A stretch of DNA of 40,568 nt, taken from Acidobacteriota bacterium (GTDB lineage Bacteria; Acidobacteriota; Vicinamibacteria; Vicinamibacterales; JAFNAJ01). The position numbers and the translations under genes were made by a program. Positions 7,965-15,407 of this stretch are shown here, piece by piece. The stretch is taken from positions 1 through 40,568 of the forward strand of contig JAEUQQ010000322.1 of the NCBI GenBank assembly GCA_016789685.1, in the 5' to 3' direction. Position 1 is the stretch's first letter, and every line of letters starts with the position of its first letter. The notes below the pieces were generated by a model that saw nothing but the letters and a program-made list of their open reading frames with translations, searched no databases and was not told where the DNA came from.

Positions 7965-10199
7965 TCAGAACTTCACCGCGTAGACCACCTTGAAATTGCG
8001 TCCCATCTCGGGAACCTCGTCCTTGATGTACGACAGGTGGTTCCGGTAGAGCTCGTTCGTGGCGTTGTCGAGCCGCGCCGTGAACGTGTGCAGGATCGGC
8101 CCGCGCGCCACCGAGTACGACGCGAAGAGCTTCAGCAGCGTGTAGCCGTCGGTCTCGGTCTCGTCGCCGTAGACCCGGTCCTGCCTGGCGGCCCGCGTGA
8201 CGCTCGCCCCTGACTGGAAGGCGTTTCGCTGATAGCGCAGGCCGCCCGAGAACCTCGCCGGCGGAATGCGCGGCAGGGGATCGCCAGAGTCCTTCAGTTC
8301 GGCGCGGACGAGGTCAAACGACACCTCGGCATTCAGCCCCTGGGCCAGTTCCAGGTCAGCGTGCGCCTCGACGCCCTGCAGCAGGGCGTCGGCACCGGTG
8401 AAGACGATGAACGGGAACTCGCCATGCTCGTGGCCCCCCTCCTCTTCTTCGGCCTCGCCCGCCGCCTCGTACTGCTCGTGGAACTCTTCTTCAGAGATCG
8501 GCAGGCGGAAGATGAAGTCGCTGATGTCGTTGCGGAAGTACGACACTTCGCCCGAGAAGCGTGGCAGGCGCCACCTGAACGCCAGGTCGAAGCCGAGCGC
8601 CTTCTCTGACTCGAGCTGATCGTTGCCGATCTCGAACGAGAAGTTCCCGGGATGCGGTCCGAAGAAGTAGAGCTCCTCGAGGGCGGGATTGCGTGCCGAC
8701 CGGGCCAGGCTCGCCGCGATCGTCGTGTTGTCGCTCGGACGCAGCAGGAGGCCGAGCGAGCCCGAGACGTTGTTGAAGTCGCGCGGCAGGAGCCCGCCCT
8801 CGGGCTCGAACGACGCGCGATCGAAACGCCCACCGAACTGCAGGGTGGCGTGCGGCCAGGTCAGTTCCTCGTAGGCGAAGGCCGCGACACCGGTCTGGTC
8901 GACCGGGGGCGAGAGGGCTTCGTCGCCAATGGCTTCGAAGGCGCGAACCATCCCCCAGCCGCCAATCGTGCCCTTGAGGCGCCCGACGGCGCGGTGGTTG
9001 GCAAACACGTCGAACTCGGCACTGTCGTTCCTGAACTGCGTTTCGGGCGTGCCGGCGAGCACTTCGTCATGGCGATACCGGCGATACGCGAACGACCCGC
9101 GCACCGACGTGAACGCGCCGCCAAGCTCTCGAGCCTCGCCACGCACGTTGATCGAGTGCCGGCGCGGCGTGAGCTCGACCTGGCCGTCTTCGACGAACGG
9201 AATGCCGTAGCGCGTGTCGTCGTACTGGTAGCTCGCACCGAGATACCCCTTCTCGGAGGTGCGCGCCAGGCCGACGTTGCCGATCGCCGACCGCGACTGG
9301 CTGTTGGCGACGCGGAACTCCGGCGTCCGCACGTCGCCGGCTCCACGGGCGCTGCCGCCCACATTCAGTGCCCACGCACCGTTGCCCGTCGTCACCTCGG
9401 CGGCCGCGCCGCCGTCTGTCGCCCCGGTGCCGAAATCGAACTGCGCCGTCCCACTCGTGCCCTCGGCCTTGCGGCTCGGAATGAGCTCGGTGATCACGTT
9501 GACGAGGCCGCCGATGGCGTTGGCGCCGTAGAGCAACGTGGCCGGCCCGCGCACGACCTCGAGCTTCGTGGCCGCTGCCGGGTTGACGCTCACGCCGTGG
9601 TCACCCGACTGGCTCGAGAGGTCACCCGTCCGTGCCCCGTCCTCGAGGATGAGCACGCGGTCGCCGTCGAGGCCGCGGATGACGGGGCGCGACGGTCCCG
9701 GCCCGAGCGATCGCTGCGCGATGCCTGGCTGGCTCGACAGCGTCGCCCCCAGCGACCCCTCGAGCTGCACCGACAGGTCCTGGCCCGCCAGCACCGAGGT
9801 TGGCTGGTAGGTCTCGAACTGGTTGCGCGACGTCGGCGCGACCGACACCACCTCGGTGTAGTGCAGTTCGGGGGTCAGGGCGAGATCGCCCGCGTCGACG
9901 ACCCCCGCCGCCGTGAACGTGAACTCCGTCCGGAACGGCGCGAACCCCGAGACGTTGATGACGACGTGGAACTGGCCGGCGGCCAGCCCCTGGATGTCGA
10001 AGCGGCCGTCAGCACCGGCCACGGCGGCCTTGTTGGGCTCCTCGACGAGCACGACGGCGCCCGATACGGGCGCCCGGCTCGTCGCATTGACCACGCGACC
10101 ACGGAGGGACGCGGCGTCCTGGGCCTGGGCAGCAGCCACGACGACGAGGGTGAGCAGGGAGGCCGCGACGGGCCCCAGGAATCGAGCACGAGGGAACAT
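7965..10199 (-). CDS. TonB-dependent outer-membrane receptor, ZnuD-like (probable zinc uptake)
   Basis: A 744-residue outer-membrane receptor. The ATG at 10199 is preferred over the in-frame codon at 10220 because GGAG stands eight bases before it and it starts a clean signal peptide (MFPRARFLGPVAAS... ending AQAQ). Domains in order: carboxypeptidase-regulatory-like beta-sandwich (about 28-110), plug (about 120-240, with VIRGLDGDRVLILEDG and LLYGANAIGGLVNVI), and a 22-strand barrel ending in the aromatic residue F. An acidic and His-rich extracellular loop (FHEQYEAAGEAEEEEGGHEH, about residues 567-593) is followed by a segment resembling the family pattern LLQGVEAHADLELAQG...LPRIPPARFS. Zinc receptors of the ZnuD type carry such His/acidic loops, so zinc is the best substrate guess. 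A small CxxCH protein is encoded upstream on the same strand. Confidence 0.88.
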   Translation of the reverse strand: MFPRARFLGPVAASLLTLVVVAAAQAQDAASLRGRVVNATSRAPVSGAVVLVEEPNKAAVAGADGRFDIQGLAAGQFHVVINVSGFAPFRTEFTFTAAGVVDAGDLALTPELHYTEVVSVAPTSRNQFETYQPTSVLAGQDLSVQLEGSLGATLSSQPGIAQRSLGPGPSRPVIRGLDGDRVLILEDGARTGDLSSQSGDHGVSVNPAAATKLEVVRGPATLLYGANAIGGLVNVITELIPSRKAEGTSGTAQFDFGTGATDGGAAAEVTTGNGAWALNVGGSARGAGDVRTPEFRVANSQSRSAIGNVGLARTSEKGYLGASYQYDDTRYGIPFVEDGQVELTPRRHSINVRGEARELGGAFTSVRGSFAYRRYRHDEVLAGTPETQFRNDSAEFDVFANHRAVGRLKGTIGGWGMVRAFEAIGDEALSPPVDQTGVAAFAYEELTWPHATLQFGGRFDRASFEPEGGLLPRDFNNVSGSLGLLLRPSDNTTIAASLARSARNPALEELYFFGPHPGNFSFEIGNDQLESEKALGFDLAFRWRLPRFSGEVSYFRNDISDFIFRLPISEEEFHEQYEAAGEAEEEEGGHEHGEFPFIVFTGADALLQGVEAHADLELAQGLNAEVSFDLVRAELKDSGDPLPRIPPARFSGGLRYQRNAFQSGASVTRAARQDRVYGDETETDGYTLLKLFASYSVARGPILHTFTARLDNATNELYRNHLSYIKDEVPEMGRNFKVVYAVKF

Positions 10200-10218
10200 G
10201 AGCAACACTCCAGTGCGC

Positions 10219-10251
10219 ATCGCCCCGTCGGCTCGCCACTCTCGGGGCGAT
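10219..10251 (-). promoter_or_regulatory. 5' leader hairpin of the TonB-dependent receptor
   Basis: A perfect 9-base inverted repeat, ATCGCCCCG (10219-10227) and CGGGGCGAT (10243-10251), with a 15-base loop. It lies about 20 bases upstream of the preferred receptor start and just before its ribosome-binding GGAG. It would form a stable hairpin in the mRNA leader and could restrict ribosome access; a DNA operator is also possible. Confidence 0.4.
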
Positions 10252-10350
10252 CACGGGCCTGGCAACACGCAAGACATCACGACCGGACGCACCGTGGCCC
10301 GACCGGGCGCACGGAACTGCACGAATGGATGCTCCCGCGCGGCAACCGGC

Positions 10351-10368
10351 GAAACGCCCTGGCGTTTC
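10351..10368. promoter_or_regulatory. 18-base perfect palindrome, possible operator
   Basis: GAAACGCCCTGGCGTTTC has arms GAAACGCC (10351-10358) and GGCGTTTC (10361-10368) separated by CT. It lies about 150 bases upstream of the receptor start and about 20 bases after the stop of the small CxxCH gene. The short spacer fits a dimeric DNA-binding protein site better than an RNA hairpin, and no T-run follows on the minus strand. Which regulator would bind is unknown. Confidence 0.4.
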
Positions 10369-10387
10369 TCGACCGGGTTCCGGCGGA

Positions 10388-10738
10388 TCAGGACTGTGCG
10401 GAGGGTGGTGCACGCGCGGGCAGGAGGTCGGCCAGCGCGAGTTGACGGGGGAAGGCGTCGAGCGTGAAGAGGCGCGAGGGCTGCGCCGTGGTGTCGCTGG
10501 CCGTCGCGACGGCCGATACCCGCCCACGGACGTGCTGCAGGAGGTGGCAGGCGACGCAGGTGGCGCCATCGGGCACCGACACGACGTCGTGCGCGTCGCT
10601 GATGGCCTGGCCGGGCACCACGGGATGGCACGGCGGCGCCGTGACCATCTCGGTGGCGACGTGCCACGCGCCGAGCGGGCCGCTCGTGAGGAACACGAGC
10701 ATCGCGACGAGCGAGGCGTAGCGCCGGAAACCAGACAT
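10388..10738 (-). CDS. Small exported protein with CxxCH motif, upstream of zinc-type receptor
   Basis: A 116-residue protein with an N-terminal signal sequence or membrane anchor (YASLVAMLVFLTSGPLGAWH). The exported part has a Cys-His pair (PCHPVVPG), then CVACHLLQH near residues 61-69, and an unstructured Ala/Pro-rich tail. CVACH formally matches the c-type haem attachment motif, but the protein has no cytochrome c fold around it. The spacing of C, H, CxxCH and H is closer to small metal-binding periplasmic proteins of the DUF2946 kind found beside metal receptors. I do not recognise the family with certainty. It is co-oriented with the ZnuD-like receptor 188 bases downstream. No good ribosome-binding site precedes its ATG. 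Confidence 0.6.
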   Translation of the reverse strand: MSGFRRYASLVAMLVFLTSGPLGAWHVATEMVTAPPCHPVVPGQAISDAHDVVSVPDGATCVACHLLQHVRGRVSAVATASDTTAQPSRLFTLDAFPRQLALADLLPARAPPSAQS

Positions 10739-10745
10739 CGGAAGC

Positions 10746-10756
10746 GTTAGCGTAAC
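10746..10756. promoter_or_regulatory. Short dyad GTTA-GCG-TAAC before the CxxCH gene
   Basis: An 11-base perfect dyad (GTTA, spacer GCG, TAAC) ends eight bases upstream of the CxxCH-protein ATG and could overlap its promoter. The palindrome is too short to identify a regulator. Low confidence. Confidence 0.2.
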
Positions 10757-10841
10757 ACGCAGCCAGTCATGGATCTAGCGCCGGCTGCGGCCACGCCGCG
10801 TCCTCACCCCCGGTTCATCGGCCGCAGGCCCCGGCCGGGCG

Positions 10842-10868
10842 TCAAGTTCCGCCGACGCGTGCCGATTT
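10842..10868 (+). promoter_or_regulatory. Sigma-28 (FliA)-type promoter for HD-GYP gene
   Basis: TCAAGTTC (10842-10849), an 11-base spacer, and GCCGATTT (10861-10868) match the established FliA promoter consensus TAAAGTTT-N11-GCCGATAA at 12 of 16 positions with exact spacing. Transcription would start near 10875, giving a leader of about 95-110 bases before the HD-GYP gene. It is the only such match I noticed in the window. It implies control by the flagellar sigma factor, although no flagellar gene is present here. Confidence 0.6.
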
Positions 10869-10884
10869 CCATCACATCTGCTGC

Positions 10885-10922
10885 TCATCGACGCTAAGGC
10901 CCAGGGCCTCTCGCGCCGATGA
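10885..10922 (+). promoter_or_regulatory. Imperfect 14-pair leader hairpin upstream of HD-GYP gene
   Basis: Nested complementary blocks TCATCG/CGATGA, CGC/GCG and AGGCC/GGCCT around a CAG loop form a long imperfect stem just downstream of the predicted sigma-28 start site. It would fold in the 5' leader. The inner part (GACGCTAAGGCC...GGGCCT) faintly recalls the core of class-I cyclic-di-GMP riboswitches, but the rest of that motif is absent. Confidence 0.35.
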
Positions 10923-10970
10923 TCACAGGGGTCGCGCATCCGCCCCGGTAGCTCCCCCACGGCCGGCGTT

Positions 10971-13400
10971 GTGCGCGTGCGGACCATGTCGTTACCTGTG
11001 CCCCCTGCCGCGCGTCGCTTCGCTCTGGCTGTCAGTGTCGCTGGCGGCGCGGCCATTGTCTGGGCGCTGGTGCAGCTCGTCCGTGTGCCCGTGAGTCCCT
11101 GGTGGCTCGCCCTGCTCGGCCTGACCTCGTTCTCGAGCACCTTCAGCATCCGCATCCCGCACGTCACGAGCACCATCTCGGTCTCCGAGACATTCGTCTT
11201 CCTCTGCGCCCTGCTCTACGGCCCGGCGCCGGCCACCGTCATCGTCGCCGTCGATGGCCTGGTCATGAGCTTCTGGCGTGGACATCGCCAGCCCATCCAG
11301 GTCGCCTTCAACACGACGATGCCGGCCCTGTCGCTGTCGCTGGCGGCCGTGGCCTATGGCGCAACGGCCAGCGGGCCGATGGGCATCCATCGGCCGGGCG
11401 TCGGCGTCGACCTGATCCCCGTCGCCGTCTTCGTGGTGACGTACTTCCTGCTCAACAGCGGGCTCACCGCGACCGTCGTCGCGCTGCATCGCCGCGTCAA
11501 GATCTGGAGCGTCTGGCGCCAGCACTTCGGATGGATGCTGCTCAACTACCTCGGCGCCACGTCGGTGGCCACGCTCCTGCTGATTCAGAACCAGCGCGAG
11601 TTCCACCTGTCGACGATCGCCATCGTGCTTCCCCTGCTGGTGATCAGCTACTTCACGTTCAAGTCGTCGCTCCAGCGCGTCGAAGACGCCAACCGCCACC
11701 TCGAAGACCTCAATACGCTCTACCTCTCGACCATCGAGACGCTGGCCATGGCGGTCGACGCCAAGGACCAGGTGACGCACGGGCACATCCGGCGCGTGCA
11801 GGCGTACGCCATCGGCCTCGCCAAGGTGATCGGCGTCAGGGACGAACGCGAACTGAAGGCGATCGAGGCCGCCGCGCTGCTGCACGACCTGGGAAAGCTC
11901 GCGATTCCCGAACACATCCTCAACAAGCCCGGCAAGCTGTCGAACGCCGAGTTCGACAAGATGAAGAAGCACGCGAGCATCGGGGCCGACATCCTGTCGG
12001 CCATCGACTTCCCCTACCCGGTCGTGCCCATCGTCCGCCACCATCACGAACGCTGGGACGGCCGCGGGTACCCCGACGGCATCAGCGGGGCCGACATTCC
12101 GATCGGCGCGCGCATCCTGTCGGTCGTCGACTGCTTCGACGCGCTCACCTCGGATCGGCCGTACCGGCGCGCGCTGACCGACGAAGACGCCATCGCGATG
12201 CTGCTCGCCGATCGCGGGATGGCGTACGACCCGATCGTGGTCGATGCGTTCGCGCGGGTGTACACGGAACTCGAGCCCTCGGTGGCCGACCTCGGCCGGC
12301 ACGCCGAAACGCTCAAGGAAATCGCGGCGGTCTCGCAGGTCGAACCCGAAGCACCGCCCGTTGCGCCGATGCCGGCGCCATCGGCGGGCGATCCCGAGAA
12401 CGCCCCGGACCCGCTGATGGTGCCGCTGCTCGACTCGATGCACGCGTTCTCGGCGCAGGCGGTGCTGACCGATGCCGTCGAGGATCTCGCCCGGATCCTG
12501 CAGCGATCGACGCCGGCGACGCTGTGCGCCTTCTTCGTGACGCAACCCGACGGCCTCGAGCTGACGCTCGCCCATGCGGTGGGTTCAGACGCGGCGTGCC
12601 TGCGCGGCATGCACTTCCCGAAGGGCGAGAAACTGACGGGCTGGGTCGCCGCGACACACCGGACGGTCTGCAACTCCGATCCGTCGCTCGACTTCATCGA
12701 CCTCAGTCCGGCGCCAACCGGGCTGCAGAGTTGCCTGAGCGTGCCGCTGCTCGCCGGCGAGAGCCTCGTCGGCGTCCTCTCGCTCTATGCGCCTGGCCGC
12801 AGCGCCTTCAACGATCAGCACCGCCGGACGGTCGAACGTTCAGCGCGTCCGCTGGCACACATGATCCGCGGGGTGCTGGATTTCGAGCGGGTGCAGGAGG
12901 TCACGGCACAGAGTGCGCTGGCCGCGCTGCCGGTCATCGCCGCCGTCGTCGGGCCCGAGGTCTGCCACGTCCCGACTGCGGTCGTGTCGTTCACGGTCGT
13001 GGCGGCCAATGGCTCAGTTGTGCCCGACCTGGTGGTCGCCCGGGCGGCGGCCGCCCTGCGACGCGACCTCCGCGTCGCCGATTTCCTGTATCGTGATGGT
13101 CCCGCGAGCTTGCTCGCGGTGCTGCCGCACGTCGATCGCAGGGGAGCGACGACGTTGGCGCTGCGCGCGCATGCGCGCGTGGCATCGAGCCTGGCGTCAC
13201 AATCGGGCGACGTGGGTACATGTGCGGTCGTCACCGGCGTGGCCACATCGCCCGCAGATGGCGTGGATCTCGACCTGGTCATGCAGGCGGCGCGCGATCG
13301 CGCCGTGCCGGCGCGACCAGACGAGGATGCCGAGGCTGCACGCTTGCGGCAGCCGCACTTGTTCGACTTGAACGCCGGCGCCTGGGTCGACGTCGCCTGA
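10971..13400 (+). CDS. Membrane HD-GYP cyclic-di-GMP phosphodiesterase with GAF and degenerate GGDEF domains
   Basis: An 809-residue protein counted from GTG at 10971; an ATG at 10986 would remove five residues, and neither has a clear ribosome site. Order of parts: hydrophobic sensor-like region with about six to eight membrane helices (1-235), HD-GYP domain (about 255-445) with H305-D306 in LLHDLGK and the signature HHHERWDGRGYPDG (GYP at 366-368), a Pro-rich linker, GAF domain (about 495-640), and a C-terminal region (about 655-795) that aligns with a GGDEF domain. In that last domain the signature is lost: the expected RYGGDEF position reads LYRDGPASL (YRDGP at 707-711). It should therefore hydrolyse but not make cyclic di-GMP. 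Hydrolysis is family knowledge; the degenerate GGDEF call is my own reading. A sigma-28-type promoter lies upstream. Confidence 0.9.
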   Translation: MRVRTMSLPVPPAARRFALAVSVAGGAAIVWALVQLVRVPVSPWWLALLGLTSFSSTFSIRIPHVTSTISVSETFVFLCALLYGPAPATVIVAVDGLVMSFWRGHRQPIQVAFNTTMPALSLSLAAVAYGATASGPMGIHRPGVGVDLIPVAVFVVTYFLLNSGLTATVVALHRRVKIWSVWRQHFGWMLLNYLGATSVATLLLIQNQREFHLSTIAIVLPLLVISYFTFKSSLQRVEDANRHLEDLNTLYLSTIETLAMAVDAKDQVTHGHIRRVQAYAIGLAKVIGVRDERELKAIEAAALLHDLGKLAIPEHILNKPGKLSNAEFDKMKKHASIGADILSAIDFPYPVVPIVRHHHERWDGRGYPDGISGADIPIGARILSVVDCFDALTSDRPYRRALTDEDAIAMLLADRGMAYDPIVVDAFARVYTELEPSVADLGRHAETLKEIAAVSQVEPEAPPVAPMPAPSAGDPENAPDPLMVPLLDSMHAFSAQAVLTDAVEDLARILQRSTPATLCAFFVTQPDGLELTLAHAVGSDAACLRGMHFPKGEKLTGWVAATHRTVCNSDPSLDFIDLSPAPTGLQSCLSVPLLAGESLVGVLSLYAPGRSAFNDQHRRTVERSARPLAHMIRGVLDFERVQEVTAQSALAALPVIAAVVGPEVCHVPTAVVSFTVVAANGSVVPDLVVARAAAALRRDLRVADFLYRDGPASLLAVLPHVDRRGATTLALRAHARVASSLASQSGDVGTCAVVTGVATSPADGVDLDLVMQAARDRAVPARPDEDAEAARLRQPHLFDLNAGAWVDVA

Positions 13401-13480
13401 CGTCGATCGTCCACGTGACGCCTGCGACGAGGTGATGGGCCTCGATCGCGCGTCGCTGCCGCCGGCATGCTGTGCCCTCG

Positions 13481-13502
13481 CGTACCGCCCCCCCACGGTA
13501 CG
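13481..13502 (+). promoter_or_regulatory. Hairpin between the two HD-GYP genes
   Basis: CGTACCG (13481-13487) and CGGTACG (13496-13502) form a perfect 7-base stem around a C-rich 8-base loop, about 30 bases before the ATG at 13533. It could be a terminator of the first gene without a T-run, or a leader element of the second. Confidence 0.35.
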
Positions 13503-13532
13503 TCGACGGCTGTTGAGTGGTCGTCTGGATCG

Positions 13533-15338
13533 ATGCGCATTCTCCGGATAGCTCAGCGCCTCGCCCTGGGGGCTGCCGGCGTCATGGTGGGAATGGCCGC
13601 GGGCCGTGCGCTCGCGCGCAACCGCCTGCGCACGACCCGCACGCCGCCGGCGAGCGGCGCCGACGACATCCAGGCCGCGACGATCGCCGCCCTCGCCCGC
13701 GCCATCGAGGCCAAGACACAGAGCGCCTCTGGCGACGCACGGCGTGTCCAGTTGTTCGCGCGGGCACTCGCCGAACGGATTGGCATGGCGGCGGCCGACG
13801 TCGAGGCCGTCGAACTCGCGGCGCTCCTGCACGACATCGGTACGCTCGCCGTGCCGCCGCACATCCTCGCCAAGCCTGGCCCGCTCACCGCCGAGGAGTT
13901 CGACAAGGTGCGCGTCCACCCGCAGGTGGGCGCCGACATCCTCGCCGATGTGCCGTTTGCCGTGCCGGTCACCCCGCTGATCCTGGCGCACCACGAGCGC
14001 TGGGACGGCCGCGGGTACCCGCGGGGCCTCGACGGCACCGACATCCCGCTCGGCGCGCGCGTCATCGCGATCGCCGACTGCTTCGACTCGCTCACCAACA
14101 CGCGCCCGTACCGTGACCGGTTCGAGCGCGACGCGGCCATCGACGTCCTGCGTCACGAGGCAGGCCTGTCGCTCGACCCGCACCTGGTCGAGGAGTTCGT
14201 GGCGCTCCTTCCGGGCCTGGAACGGTCGGACGACCGGGCCAACTACCACCCGGTCGATGCGCGGGCGGGCGTCTCGGTGCTCGACAACATCGCGGCGGCG
14301 CACCGCGAGTTCGCGGCGCTGTTCGACATCTCGCAGGCCATCTCGACGACGCTCGGCGTCGAAGACACCTCGCGCGCGCTGGCGCACCACCTCCGCGAAC
14401 TCGTGCCGCACGACACGTGCGCGGTCTTCCTGCCGCGCGACGACGGCGCGATGCACGCCGCCTACGTGGCCGGTGTCGACGCGCCGCTGCTGCGGCAGCT
14501 GGTGTGCCCGCACGGGGCGGGCCTCGCCGCCAGGGCGATCGCCACCGCGCAGCCCATCGTCAACGCGGATCCGGCTGACGACCTCGTGGCCTGCAGTTCC
14601 GGCCACGGGCTGTCGCTCGCGTCGGCAATCGTGATGCCGCTGTTCTCGGGTTACCGGGCCGTCGGTGCGGTGGTGTTCTACGCGACGCGCGCCAATGCGT
14701 TCACCGACGACCACGCGCGGCTGCTCGAGTACCTCTCGGCGCAGGCAGCGTCGGCCCTGAGCAATGCCGTGCAGTATGAACAGGCACACACGGCATCGCT
14801 GACCGATGCGCTCACCGGCCTGCCGAACACGCGCTTCCTGACGATGCACCTGACGCAGGAACTGGCGCGCGCCACGCGCCAGCGGTCAGACCTGGCCCTG
14901 CTCCTGATCGACCTCGACGACTTCAAGCAGATCAACGACACGGCCGGCCACCACATCGGCGACCGTGCCCTGCGCGAGGTGGCGCGCGTGCTCCAGACGA
15001 GCGTGCGCTCGTACGACGTGTGCGCGCGCTACGCCGGCGACGAGTTCGTCGTGATGCTGCCCGAGTGCGGCACCGACGAGGTCGAGGACCGGCGCTTCGA
15101 GATCGCGCACCTGCTCAACACGCTCACCGTCCCCACCGACGATGGACGCCGGATCGCGATCCGGGCGAGTGTCGGCGCCGCGATCTTCCCGCTCGATGGC
15201 GAGACGTTCGAAGACCTGCTGGCGGCGGCAGATGCGCGCATGTACGCGAACAAGGCCCACGCCAAGTCGGGCACGACGACCGACGCGCCGCAGGCCCAGT
15301 ACGGCCGGCACACGACCTCGGCACGGTTGCACTGGTAG
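13533..15338 (+). CDS. Bifunctional HD-GYP / GAF / GGDEF cyclic-di-GMP protein
   Basis: A 601-residue protein counted from the ATG at 13533, which opens a short hydrophobic N-terminal segment (LALGAAGVMVGMAAG) serving as anchor. An upstream in-frame start at 13467 would place a hairpin in coding sequence and is less likely. Domains: HD-GYP (about 50-220) with H100-D101 in LLHDIG and HHERWDGRGYP (GYP 161-163); GAF (about 250-410); GGDEF (about 425-590) with LTGLPN, LIDLDDFKQIND and the active-site signature as RYAGDEF (AGDEF 501-505). AGDEF is known in active cyclases. An intact inhibitory I-site RSYD (492-495) precedes it at the canonical five-residue spacing. The protein could thus both make and degrade cyclic di-GMP. 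It follows the related 809-residue protein at 132 bases and is probably an ancient tandem relative. Confidence 0.92.
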   Translation: MRILRIAQRLALGAAGVMVGMAAGRALARNRLRTTRTPPASGADDIQAATIAALARAIEAKTQSASGDARRVQLFARALAERIGMAAADVEAVELAALLHDIGTLAVPPHILAKPGPLTAEEFDKVRVHPQVGADILADVPFAVPVTPLILAHHERWDGRGYPRGLDGTDIPLGARVIAIADCFDSLTNTRPYRDRFERDAAIDVLRHEAGLSLDPHLVEEFVALLPGLERSDDRANYHPVDARAGVSVLDNIAAAHREFAALFDISQAISTTLGVEDTSRALAHHLRELVPHDTCAVFLPRDDGAMHAAYVAGVDAPLLRQLVCPHGAGLAARAIATAQPIVNADPADDLVACSSGHGLSLASAIVMPLFSGYRAVGAVVFYATRANAFTDDHARLLEYLSAQAASALSNAVQYEQAHTASLTDALTGLPNTRFLTMHLTQELARATRQRSDLALLLIDLDDFKQINDTAGHHIGDRALREVARVLQTSVRSYDVCARYAGDEFVVMLPECGTDEVEDRRFEIAHLLNTLTVPTDDGRRIAIRASVGAAIFPLDGETFEDLLAAADARMYANKAHAKSGTTTDAPQAQYGRHTTSARLHW

Positions 15339-15384
15339 CCCCCCGTCGCCCCGTCAACCAGCGTGGGGCTGCGGAGGGACCGGC

Positions 15385-15407
15385 ACGCGCGAGTGGGGTT
15401 CGCGCGT
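15385..15407. terminator. Hairpin between convergent genes (overlaps M14 stop)
   Basis: ACGCGCGA (15385-15392) and TCGCGCGT (15400-15407) form a perfect 8-base stem with a 7-base loop. The right arm reaches the stop codon of the minus-strand M14 gene. No T-run is present on either side. Confidence 0.45.

Noticed and set aside
10388-10738. Mono-haem cytochrome c, based on CVACH
   Set aside because: No surrounding cytochrome fold, no clear axial Met region, and the context is metal uptake. Only the motif is reported.
10870-10970. Class-I cyclic-di-GMP riboswitch in the HD-GYP leader
   Set aside because: Only a short core-like segment resembles it; the 5' CACAGGGCAAACC part and the tetraloop/receptor pair are absent. 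Kept only as an unnamed hairpin.
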